6,061 bases of DNA from positions 1 through 6,061 of the forward strand of contig JACETJ010000088.1 in the NCBI GenBank assembly GCA_013911345.1, given 5' to 3'. This DNA comes from Congregibacter sp. Lineage in GTDB: Bacteria > Pseudomonadota > Gammaproteobacteria > Pseudomonadales > Halieaceae. A model generated the notes under the pieces. The model ran no database searches. It worked only from the letters and a program-made list of their open reading frames with translations, and was not told where the DNA came from. Numbering within the stretch: the stretch's first letter is position 1; each line of letters opens with the position of its first letter. Positions 1-6,061 of the stretch are shown here, one piece after another. Position numbers and translations under genes: made by a program.

Positions 1-116
1 GTTTTATGACCGTTTATAACCCCACCGGAGTAGCTTGGGTGATATCAATTGTGGGGCGCTAGGAGTAGCATCGTCGGCGGGTTCGAGGCCCCAGCACCTC
101 ATTATTTTCAACATTC

Positions 117-121
117 AGGAG
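117..121 (+). promoter_or_regulatory. Ribosome binding site of the aldehyde dehydrogenase
   Basis: AGGAG lies 8 bases before the ATG at 130, an ideal Shine-Dalgarno core and spacing. It decides the start: the reading frame stays open upstream to a TTG at 49, but that extension has no comparable site and does not resemble the aldehyde dehydrogenase N-terminus. Confidence 0.8.
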
Positions 122-129
122 CGCCTCTT

Positions 130-1569
130 ATGGCGGATCAATACGGCCTGTTCATCGACGGCAAATGGATCAACACCAGCGATACGGTGACCAACAGAAG
201 CCCCTCTGACGTCAACGATGTCATTGGTGAGTATGCGCAGGCCAATGCCGGCCAAGTTGATATGGCGCTCGAGGCAGCCAATCGTGCGGTCGCTGAGTGG
301 GGCGTGTCCCCAATGGAGGCCCGCTATCAGGTACTCATGGCGATTGGCACCGAGTTGATCGAGCGTAGCGGCGAGCTCGGCGAATTGCTGGCCCGCGAAG
401 AGGGCAAAACCCGCGCGGAGGGTGTCGGTGAAGTCTACCGATCTGGACAGTTCTTCCATTACTTTGCCGCCGAGGTGCATCGCCAGATCGATGACCGAGC
501 TGATTCGGTGCGCCCGGGCGTAGAGATTGAGACACGTCGCGAGCCTGTGGGTGTTGTGGCGATTATTAGCCCGTGGAACTTTCCCATGGCGACTGCGGTT
601 TGGAAAATCGCGCCGGCGCTGGCTTTTGGTAACGCCGTGATCTTTAAACCCGCGAACCTCGTGCCTGCCAGTGCTTGGGCACTGACCGAGATTATCTCCA
701 GGCAAGGTCTACCCGATGGCACCTTCAATCTCCTGATGGGCAGTGGCGGAGCGGTGGGTGATCAAATCATTCACAGCGACCAAATTCATGCGGTGTCATT
801 CACGGGCTCGCTGCCGGTCGGCAAGCAAGTCGCGGCCGCGACCGCTGCGAACCTCGTGAAGTGCCAGCTCGAAATGGGATCTAAAAACGCGTTAATCGTG
901 GCTGCCGATGCTGATCTGGATGTGGCGGTAAACGCTGCGTTTGTCGGGGCTTACAGTGGCACTGGCCAAAAGTGCACTGCGTCATCGCGTCTGATTGTAG
1001 ATGAAAGTGTGCACGATGCTTTTGTCGAAAAATTGCAGGCCAAGTTGGCTGCCGTTACGGTCGGGCACGCACTGGAAGAGGGGGTCGATATGGGCCCGGT
1101 TGCCTCGGAAGTGCAACTTGCAGAGAACCTTGCCTGGATTGAGCGCGGCCAAAAGGACGGGGCAACACTACTGTGTGGTGGCGAGCCATTGGAGATGCCC
1201 ACGCCCGGCTATTACATGTCACCCGCGCTGTTTATCGATACCGACAACGACATGGCGATCAATCGCGAAGAGCTGTTCGCGCCCATCGCCTGCGTGATCC
1301 GCGCAAAAGACTACGAACACGCGCTGTCGATACTCAACGATACGAATTTTGGTCTGACTGCCGGCATCGTGACGCAGTCGCTGGCGACGGCTTCTGATTT
1401 CAAAAAGCGCGCCGTGAGTGGCTGTGTGATGGTGAATCTGCCAACGGCGGGAACCGACTATCATGTGCCCTTTGGCGGGCGAAAGGACTCCAGCTTTGGC
1501 CCGCGTGAGCAGGGCCAATACGCTCGTGAGTTCTACACCACCGTCAAAACGACCTACCTTCAGGCCTGA
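130..1569 (+). CDS. NAD(P)-dependent aldehyde dehydrogenase, 2-oxoglutarate semialdehyde (2,5-dioxovalerate) dehydrogenase-like
   Basis: A complete 479-residue cytoplasmic aldehyde dehydrogenase, the usual length for the superfamily. It oxidises an aldehyde to a carboxylate through a cysteine thiohemiacetal. All key residues are visible: Asn150 in PWNFP, Lys173 in FKPAN (cofactor ribose/phosphate), the FTGS loop at 224-227, general-base Glu248 in LEMGSKN, nucleophile Cys282 in GQKCTASSR, and EELFAP at 380-385. The C-terminal stretch with DYHVPFGGRKDSSFGPREQG and the start YGLFIDGKW resemble 2-oxoglutarate semialdehyde dehydrogenases of the sugar-acid and hydroxyproline pathways. Two common motif positions differ: LEMGGKN is LEMGSKN, and FGGRKGS is FGGRKDS. 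The next gene starts 13 bases downstream, so it is probably the first gene of the operon seen here. The family call is secure. The substrate is inferred, and another semialdehyde, for example from betaine ring opening, is possible. Confidence 0.9.
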   Translation: MADQYGLFIDGKWINTSDTVTNRSPSDVNDVIGEYAQANAGQVDMALEAANRAVAEWGVSPMEARYQVLMAIGTELIERSGELGELLAREEGKTRAEGVGEVYRSGQFFHYFAAEVHRQIDDRADSVRPGVEIETRREPVGVVAIISPWNFPMATAVWKIAPALAFGNAVIFKPANLVPASAWALTEIISRQGLPDGTFNLLMGSGGAVGDQIIHSDQIHAVSFTGSLPVGKQVAAATAANLVKCQLEMGSKNALIVAADADLDVAVNAAFVGAYSGTGQKCTASSRLIVDESVHDAFVEKLQAKLAAVTVGHALEEGVDMGPVASEVQLAENLAWIERGQKDGATLLCGGEPLEMPTPGYYMSPALFIDTDNDMAINREELFAPIACVIRAKDYEHALSILNDTNFGLTAGIVTQSLATASDFKKRAVSGCVMVNLPTAGTDYHVPFGGRKDSSFGPREQGQYAREFYTTVKTTYLQA

Positions 1570-1573
1570 CGCC

Positions 1574-1577
1574 GGAG
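1574..1577 (+). promoter_or_regulatory. Ribosome binding site supporting a GTG start
   Basis: GGAG lies 5 bases before the GTG at 1583, in the short gap after the aldehyde dehydrogenase stop. The frame has an ATG far upstream at 1463, but that lies inside the dehydrogenase gene and would add 40 residues unlike any M19 N-terminus. The site and the homology both favour GTG at 1583. Confidence 0.65.
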
Positions 1578-1582
1578 CGATT

Positions 1583-2599
1583 GTGAATCCAGACTGGACA
1601 GTCATCGACGGCCTGCAGTACTCGGCGTGGTCGCGCGAGATCTTCGAGCAAATGCACGAAGGCGGCCTGAATGCGGTGCACGTCACGATTGCCTACCACG
1701 AGAATACCCGCGAGACGCTGACACGCTTCGGTGAGTGGAATCAGCGCTTTGAGGCCCACCCCGATCTGATTCGGCCGGTCTATGAGCCTGCGGATATTGA
1801 TCGCGCCAAGGCAGAAGGGCGCATCGGCATTATTTTCGGTGCGCAGAACTGCTCACCTATCGAAGACGAGATCCGTCTGGTTGAGGTGATGCGGCGGCTT
1901 GGTCTCATGATCATGCAGCTCACTTACAACAATCAGAGCCTGCTGGCCTGCGGTTGCTATGAGGAAGAGGACAGCGGGCTGACCCGCTTTGGGCAGCAGG
2001 TCATCCGCGAGATGAACCGGGTGGGCATGGTGGTCGATATGTCGCACAGCGCCGAGCGTTCTACGTTGGAAGCGATCGACTATTCTGAGCAGCCGGTCAT
2101 CATTTCCCACGCGAACCCCAGTCACTTCCATCCGGCGCTCCGCAATAAGTCCGACAAGGTGCTGGATGCGGTCGCAGCGAATGAGGGCTTGTTGGGCTTC
2201 TCGCTCTACCCCTTCCACCTCAAGGACGGCCCGCAGTGCACGCTGGAAAGCTTTGCTGACATGGTCGCCTGGACGGCTGAGCGAATGGGTGTCAATCGCA
2301 TCGGCTTTGGCTCGGATTTATGTCAGGCCCAGCCGCAGTCCGTGTTGGAGTGGATGCGCGTCGGCCGCTGGTCGAAGGTCATGGATTACGGCGAAGGCTC
2401 TGCAAGTGACGCAGGCTGGCCCGAACCGCTCAGTTGGTTTGCGGATAATCGGGATTTTCCGGGTATCGTGAGTGCGCTCCGTGCCAAAGGTTTTTCTGAG
2501 GAGGAGTTGGGTTTGATCATGGGCGGCAATTGGGTCGACCTGCTCGAGCGTGCCGCGCAGTCTTCGTTTGCTTCATTGGAAAGCGGCGCCGAACCATGA
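1583..2599 (+). CDS. M19 (membrane/renal dipeptidase) family protein with an incomplete metal site
   Basis: A 338-residue protein with a GTG start, of the peptidase family M19 in the amidohydrolase-like TIM-barrel group. It has no signal peptide or membrane segment, so it should be cytoplasmic despite the family name. Family landmarks are VIDG at 7-10, VVDMSH with His155, IISH with His176, RNKSD at 187-191, IGFGSD with Asp245, and a C-terminal IMGGNWVDLL. In classical dipeptidases the N-terminal motif is an HxD metal pair after the 'DG', but here the sequence is IDGLQYSAW. The bridging Glu expected after the next strand is replaced, as the sequence reads FGAQN with Gln88. The same departure occurs, as I recall it, in the M19 protein beside dgcAB (dimethylglycine catabolism) in Pseudomonas aeruginosa, which this protein closely resembles. 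It is therefore probably not an ordinary dipeptidase, and a role with an N-methylated or cyclic amino-acid intermediate is inferred. Its stop overlaps the next start (ATGA). Confidence 0.85.
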   Translation: MNPDWTVIDGLQYSAWSREIFEQMHEGGLNAVHVTIAYHENTRETLTRFGEWNQRFEAHPDLIRPVYEPADIDRAKAEGRIGIIFGAQNCSPIEDEIRLVEVMRRLGLMIMQLTYNNQSLLACGCYEEEDSGLTRFGQQVIREMNRVGMVVDMSHSAERSTLEAIDYSEQPVIISHANPSHFHPALRNKSDKVLDAVAANEGLLGFSLYPFHLKDGPQCTLESFADMVAWTAERMGVNRIGFGSDLCQAQPQSVLEWMRVGRWSKVMDYGEGSASDAGWPEPLSWFADNRDFPGIVSALRAKGFSEEELGLIMGGNWVDLLERAAQSSFASLESGAEP

Positions 2600-4332
2600 C
2601 TCAGCTGACCCCAACTGTTGAAGACGCCACGCTGTCGCTCCGATCACCCGCGACTGTTATGGATCTTGAGCGGCTGGGGTCGTTTTCACCGACACGACTG
2701 AGCTTCGCACGACGGCTCACGCGCATGATGTTCGAGCAACAATGGCAGATGTCTCGCTCACAGTTTGAGCTAGACGAGAACGGTCATGGTTTTGCGATTT
2801 ACTGCCTGCAGACACCCGCGTATCGCTACCATGTGGTGGTTTTCTCTCGGCATCTAGAAGATGCTCAGCGCACCGATCGGGTCATCGCCGAGGCTTGGGA
2901 TCTCACCTTTTGCCTGTTGGAGGGCGAGGTAGATGCTGACCTGATGTCTGGGTTGTCCGCTAACGTGCCTTTGCAAGAAGCAGGTCGTCAGAATCCGAGA
3001 TTGTTGGTCATTTCCCGAGCGAACAAGTCGATGCGTGCCTTCGAGACCGTTTCAGCAGCATTGGCATCGGGCCAGCAACCGGACATTGAGCATCTGAAAG
3101 AAGCTGGGTATCTGTATCGAACCACCGCCGTTTACGGTAACGGTAAGTTTGGCATTGCCGATTTCGATCGTATTAAGGGCTATCAGGACTTTTGGCAGCC
3201 TTTCTCTGCGCAGATGGCGGCTGTCTATATGCTCAGAGAATTTTCAGTGGATCAGGTCGAGCACATCGCGAGACAGAGAGACCCGGGCCGCGCGGCGGCA
3301 TTGCACCCCGATGCGCGACGGTACCTGGGAATCGGCAATTCCACTGGGCTGGGCATGGCCCCTTTTCTGATCAATCACCCCCAACTCATCAGTCAGTGGG
3401 TTTGGGTTAGAGAGCGAGCGCTGGCTGTGTCGGTTGCGCAACCGCCAAGCGAGCACGATCGGGACAGGTTGCTGGCGCTGTGCCGTCGGGCAGCCGCGTA
3501 CTTAGCCGATGCCCATGTTGAAGATGTGCCGCAAGGGGTGCGCAATAGCGAAGCGCATGAGGAGCTCACGCAGGTCATAGCTTGGTTGGAGCTGGTGCCG
3601 CTCGATGAAGTCCTCTGGCAACAGTTGTTGGACTGGGCGCAGACGCAACTGTCACTCGAGACTCAGGAACTGCTCAATACGCTGCTGATCGAGCTTTATC
3701 CTCAGCAAGTCGATGCGCTGAATGACGCGATGGGTGCCGACGAGAACCTGGATCTGACGCCCGATATGCCTCTGATCCAGCTCAAACAGATTCTTGAGAC
3801 TCATTTTGATTGGGCGATCTATGCTGATTACGAATGCGAGGATGCTCGGTATTGGTTTTGGTATCAGTCGGCGGAAAAAGAGGAGCCGCGGCTGGGTGTG
3901 CGAGGGGAAGAATTGGGGGAAGAGAAAGAGCTTGCGCTCGCTATCGCCCCCGCCGCACAGCGTGTCTACCGAGATCTTGTCGATTTGTTGGAGGCACAGC
4001 CACGGGCGCTAACCATCGACTTACTGATGGCGTTTCCCGAGCATATGCGAGTCATACGTCGCATACAGAGCATGGCCGCTAGTGTTTATGGGGAGATCAG
4101 GGCCAATTTGTGGCACCGCGACATGAAGCCCATGCATTTGTTGCGCGCCAAACTGTCGTTTCTGGGTGCGCACCGCTTCGATCCTAAAGGCGACCGATGG
4201 GTGCGCGTCACTTTTTTCCAAGGAGCGCCGCTGTTGAGCGATTACCAGGACAGCTCTGTGTCCCCGCAGGCGTTTGATGATTGGAGCTTCCCAGTGGCGC
4301 CCGGTGCTGAGCGGATGACCGCCTCACAATGA
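2596..4332 (+). CDS. Hypothetical protein of unknown function (578 residues) in an N-methyl amine catabolism operon
   Basis: I do not recognise this family. The ATG at 2596 overlaps the M19 stop as ATGA, and a longer frame from 2530 would sit inside the M19 gene, so 2596 is preferred. There is no signal peptide or evident membrane helix, and it looks like a soluble cytoplasmic protein. Visible landmarks are an N-terminal LGSFSPTRLSF segment (about 28-38), a GNGKFGIADFDR motif at 181-192 followed by a Trp/Phe-containing helix, a glycine-rich loop GIGNSTGLG at 245-253, an acidic aromatic stretch at about 405-424 (several Trp and Tyr), a Glu/Lys-rich probable linker at about 427-445, and WHRDMKP at 506-512 in a basic C-terminal region. 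These suggest at least two domains around the charged linker. None is a known catalytic signature to me. Position between M19 and soxB, with overlapping stops and starts on both sides, argues for a part in the same pathway, as enzyme, chaperone or assembly factor. Confidence 0.85.
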   Translation: MTQLTPTVEDATLSLRSPATVMDLERLGSFSPTRLSFARRLTRMMFEQQWQMSRSQFELDENGHGFAIYCLQTPAYRYHVVVFSRHLEDAQRTDRVIAEAWDLTFCLLEGEVDADLMSGLSANVPLQEAGRQNPRLLVISRANKSMRAFETVSAALASGQQPDIEHLKEAGYLYRTTAVYGNGKFGIADFDRIKGYQDFWQPFSAQMAAVYMLREFSVDQVEHIARQRDPGRAAALHPDARRYLGIGNSTGLGMAPFLINHPQLISQWVWVRERALAVSVAQPPSEHDRDRLLALCRRAAAYLADAHVEDVPQGVRNSEAHEELTQVIAWLELVPLDEVLWQQLLDWAQTQLSLETQELLNTLLIELYPQQVDALNDAMGADENLDLTPDMPLIQLKQILETHFDWAIYADYECEDARYWFWYQSAEKEEPRLGVRGEELGEEKELALAIAPAAQRVYRDLVDLLEAQPRALTIDLLMAFPEHMRVIRRIQSMAASVYGEIRANLWHRDMKPMHLLRAKLSFLGAHRFDPKGDRWVRVTFFQGAPLLSDYQDSSVSPQAFDDWSFPVAPGAERMTASQ

Positions 4333-5084
4333 AGATCTCCCTCAATGAGCTACAGTCGGTTTGTCGAAAGGCTTTTATGGGTATGGGGTTCACGCCAGGG
4401 CATGCCGACGACGCTGCGGCGATGGTGGCTTGGATGCAGAGCTACAGGCTTGACGGGATGAAAGAGCTGAGTGAGGCGCTTGAGTGCGTGGTGGCATCCG
4501 CGGCCTCAGCCCGACCCAACGTGATCTATCAGGATGCAGACCTGGCTGTGGTGGACGGGCAACACATGAGCGTACTGTCCTCCGGTAACCTGGCGCTGGA
4601 GTTGGCTTTTGCGAAGGCGCGAATTCGTGGTCTCGCCGTCATCAAGATTCGGCATTGCCGTCAGCGGCAGCTCATTATGGGGTATCTGGCCCGCCTCGCC
4701 AGCCGAGGTATGAATGTGACTGCATTCTGGCGACATTCGCAGTCGCCTATTACCGAGCAAGTCGTCGGTTTTCGCGCTGGCTCTGCGGTGCCGTCCATTA
4801 GGGTGTACGAGCTTGCTGACATTCCCGAGGATGATGTCCCTAATGATGGAGTGACGATCCTGATGGCGAATCATGTCGACTTGTTGCCCACCATTCGTTC
4901 TGAGGACGAGTACAAATTGCTTGCCCGTCACGATGAGTCTGACTTGCTTGCTGCTAAGCAGCAGGCTTTGGAGGAGGGACTCGCCGTCGATCCTGAGATT
5001 TGGCAGCAGCTTAAAAACTTTGCTGCGAAGACCCTGGTGGAGGCGTCTGAAGAATCTCGCTCCGGTGCTGGGCCCGCGGAATGA
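4329..5084 (+). CDS. DUF3726-like protein resembling a degraded Ldh_2-family dehydrogenase
   Basis: A 251-residue soluble protein whose ATG overlaps the previous stop (ATGA). The N-terminus, SLNELQSVCRKAFMGMGF followed by an Ala-rich helix and LDGMKEL, is what I recall of the DUF3726 group. It also lines up with the first helices of the Ldh_2 family (malate, L-lactate and ureidoglycolate dehydrogenases). Further on, VVDGQ at 74-78 then LALELAFAKARIRGLAVIKI at 88-107 and GYLARLASRGMNV at 118-130 follow the Ldh_2 order 'vDGd..G..a...Ai.kA...Gia.v.vrns.HfG..gyya..aa..G'. Where that family has its catalytic His in S/N-x-HFG, this protein reads RHCRQRQL (108-115), with Gln112 at the expected position. 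It is also much shorter than the roughly 330-360 residues of active Ldh_2 enzymes. It may have lost dehydrogenase activity and act as a partner or regulator. The family link is by eye; function is unknown. Confidence 0.8.
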   Translation: MKISLNELQSVCRKAFMGMGFTPGHADDAAAMVAWMQSYRLDGMKELSEALECVVASAASARPNVIYQDADLAVVDGQHMSVLSSGNLALELAFAKARIRGLAVIKIRHCRQRQLIMGYLARLASRGMNVTAFWRHSQSPITEQVVGFRAGSAVPSIRVYELADIPEDDVPNDGVTILMANHVDLLPTIRSEDEYKLLARHDESDLLAAKQQALEEGLAVDPEIWQQLKNFAAKTLVEASEESRSGAGPAE

Positions 5085-5167
5085 AAAGCGCTGTTTGCCT
5101 GTTTGCTGAGCTTGGAAAGATGCCGGTGTCGATCTGCGCCGTGTTACCCACGGGGCAAGGTGCCTGA
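5081..5167 (+). CDS. Possible 28-residue small ORF between the DUF3726-like gene and soxB
   Basis: An ATG overlaps the upstream stop as ATGA, as at the two preceding junctions. It opens a 28-codon frame, starting MKSAVCLF and ending PTGQGA, whose TGA stops 2 bases before the soxB ATG. It therefore fills the only sizeable gap in the operon exactly. The peptide is mostly hydrophobic with two Cys and two Lys and matches no family I know. It has no good Shine-Dalgarno site of its own, so expression would depend on coupling to the upstream gene. It could be a genuine small subunit-like peptide, a coupling leader that carries ribosomes to the soxB site, or chance. A frame this short is easily produced by chance. 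Confidence 0.3.
   Translation: MKSAVCLFAELGKMPVSICAVLPTGQGA
5157..5160 (+). promoter_or_regulatory. Ribosome binding site of soxB
   Basis: AAGG lies 9 bases before the soxB ATG at 5170. The site lies within the last codons of the putative 28-codon ORF, so ribosomes ending that frame would pass over it and could reinitiate at soxB. No in-frame alternative soxB start is better, because an in-frame TGA occurs upstream at 5107. Confidence 0.6.
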
Positions 5168-5169
5168 TT

Positions 5170-6061
5170 ATGCCGTTTTCACTTCTAAAATTTGGGCTGA
5201 ATAAAAACTTCCCCTTCGAGCAAATCGCCGATCTGCCAGCGCCCACTGATCTTAAGTCGCATTACGACGTGGTGATTATCGGCGGCGGGGGGCACGGTGT
5301 GGCGACTGCGTATTACCTCGCCAAGTATCACGGCATTACGAACATTGCCGTGCTGGAGAAAGCCTATTTGGGTGGCGGCAATACGGCGCGCAACACCGCG
5401 GTGATTCGCTCGAACTACCTCACCTCCGCGGGCGTTCGCTTTTACACCGAGTCGGTGAAGCTTTATGAGCGGCTGTCGAACGAGTTTGATTTCAACATCA
5501 TGTATTCGCAGCGGGGGCAGCTGACGCTGGCGCATACCGATGCCACGGTCAGGGCGTTCCGGCAGCGGGCTGAGGTCAACAAACATTTTGGTGGCCGCAC
5601 CGAGCTTATAGATCGCCAGGCAGTGGGCGAGTTGGTGCCCTCGCTCAATCTAGATCCTGCTGGTTTACCGATACTCGCGGGTCTCTGGCACCTCGATGGC
5701 GCCACTGCGCGCCACGACGCGGTCGCCTGGGGTTACGCTAAGGGCGCGACCCAGCGTGGCGTAGAGCTGCATCAGCTGACGGAAGTGACAGGCGTCGATA
5801 TCGAAGCGGGGCGCGTCACCGGGGTGCAAACCAATCGTGGGAAGGTATCTTGCGGCTGCGTGGTGCAGGCCGTTTCGGGCCTCAGTGCCGACGTCTCCAG
5901 AATGGCCGGATTTCACCTCCCGATTGTGGCGTACCCGCTGCAAGCGATGGTGACGCAGCCCGTGAAGCCGTTTCTAGACCCACACGTGAGTTCTTCTGCG
6001 CTGCACTGTTATGTGCACCAAACCAGCCGCGGCGAGATTGTGATTGGTGGCGGGTCCGACC
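5170..6061 (+). CDS. soxB: Sarcosine oxidase beta subunit-like flavoprotein (SoxB), 5' part
   Basis: The first 297 codons of a DAO-family FAD oxidoreductase that is open to the window edge; full SoxB proteins are about 400-420 residues. In heterotetrameric sarcosine oxidase the beta subunit oxidatively demethylates sarcosine to glycine, passing electrons from FAD to FMN and O2, and the methyl carbon to tetrahydrofolate. Diagnostic features are the N-terminal FSLLKFGL arm, the dinucleotide fold VVIIGGGGHG with glycines 38-43, the nearby EKAYLGGGNTARNT and IRSNYL segments, YSQRGQLTL, and ARHDAVAWG with His182, which matches the His that bonds covalently to FMN in known SoxB proteins. The FMN His is retained, which favours a true SoxB over a monomeric oxidase or DgcA-type protein. 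The soxD, soxA and soxG genes would be expected beyond the edge. The true substrate may be a larger N-methyl amino acid rather than sarcosine, since SoxB-like proteins are used in several betaine pathways. Confidence 0.9.
   Translation, partial: MPFSLLKFGLNKNFPFEQIADLPAPTDLKSHYDVVIIGGGGHGVATAYYLAKYHGITNIAVLEKAYLGGGNTARNTAVIRSNYLTSAGVRFYTESVKLYERLSNEFDFNIMYSQRGQLTLAHTDATVRAFRQRAEVNKHFGGRTELIDRQAVGELVPSLNLDPAGLPILAGLWHLDGATARHDAVAWGYAKGATQRGVELHQLTEVTGVDIEAGRVTGVQTNRGKVSCGCVVQAVSGLSADVSRMAGFHLPIVAYPLQAMVTQPVKPFLDPHVSSSALHCYVHQTSRGEIVIGGGSD

Noticed and set aside
35..63. Possible sigma-70 promoter with TTGGGT at 35-40 and GCTAGG at 58-63
   Set aside because: The spacing is right, but the -10 hexamer is poor and GC-rich sequences give such matches by chance.
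49..129. N-terminal extension of the aldehyde dehydrogenase from a TTG at 49
   Set aside because: The 27 extra residues are unlike the family, and the ATG at 130 has an AGGAG site at ideal spacing.
115..705. Antisense frame of 196 codons opposite the aldehyde dehydrogenase
   Set aside because: It is opposite strongly conserved coding sequence, with an Arg/His-rich composition typical of a shadow frame and no family resemblance.
3901..3930. Nearly pure purine run inside the 578-residue gene
   Set aside because: It is explained by Glu, Lys and Gly codons of the charged linker, and I see no partner strand or repeat that would suggest a structural role.
4506..5246. Long antisense frame of 246 codons opposite the DUF3726-like gene
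   Set aside because: It lies almost wholly opposite a gene with family resemblance and operon context, shows no recognisable domain, and runs across the soxB start. It is best read as a codon-bias shadow.

Overview
The window looks like part of one catabolic operon from a Gram-negative proteobacterium. The fairly GC-rich coding sequence, the Shine-Dalgarno sites and the resemblance to proteobacterial amino-acid and betaine catabolism genes point this way. A marine gammaproteobacterium is my best guess, but the sequence alone does not settle the taxon. All real genes lie on the + strand, there is no terminator-like structure between them, and the last gene runs off the right edge.

Layout: a short leader (1-129) with no gene; an aldehyde dehydrogenase most like 2-oxoglutarate semialdehyde dehydrogenases (130-1569); an M19 'membrane dipeptidase' family protein with a GTG start (1583-2599); a 578-residue protein I do not recognise (2596-4332); a 251-residue protein that resembles a degraded Ldh_2-type (malate/lactate/ureidoglycolate) dehydrogenase fold and the DUF3726 group (4329-5084); a possible 28-codon small ORF (5081-5167) that fills the only sizeable gap in the operon; and the 5' part of soxB, the beta subunit of heterotetrameric sarcosine oxidase (5170 to the edge). 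Three consecutive junctions are ATGA stop/start overlaps, so the genes are probably translationally coupled.

How they may work together: a SoxB-type flavoenzyme removes N-methyl groups from secondary amines (sarcosine or a larger N-methyl amino acid). M19 proteins of this kind also sit beside dimethylglycine/sarcosine catabolism genes in Pseudomonas. The aldehyde dehydrogenase would oxidise a semialdehyde, plausibly 2-oxoglutarate semialdehyde, into the TCA cycle. Together this suggests catabolism of an N-methylated osmolyte or betaine, such as a proline or hydroxyproline betaine or a pyridinium betaine; the substrate is inference. The most unusual content is the middle of the operon. The M19 protein lacks part of its metal site, the Ldh_2-like protein appears to lack the catalytic His, and the 578-residue protein has no recognised family. 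These three are candidates for an undescribed accessory module of N-methyl amine catabolism.
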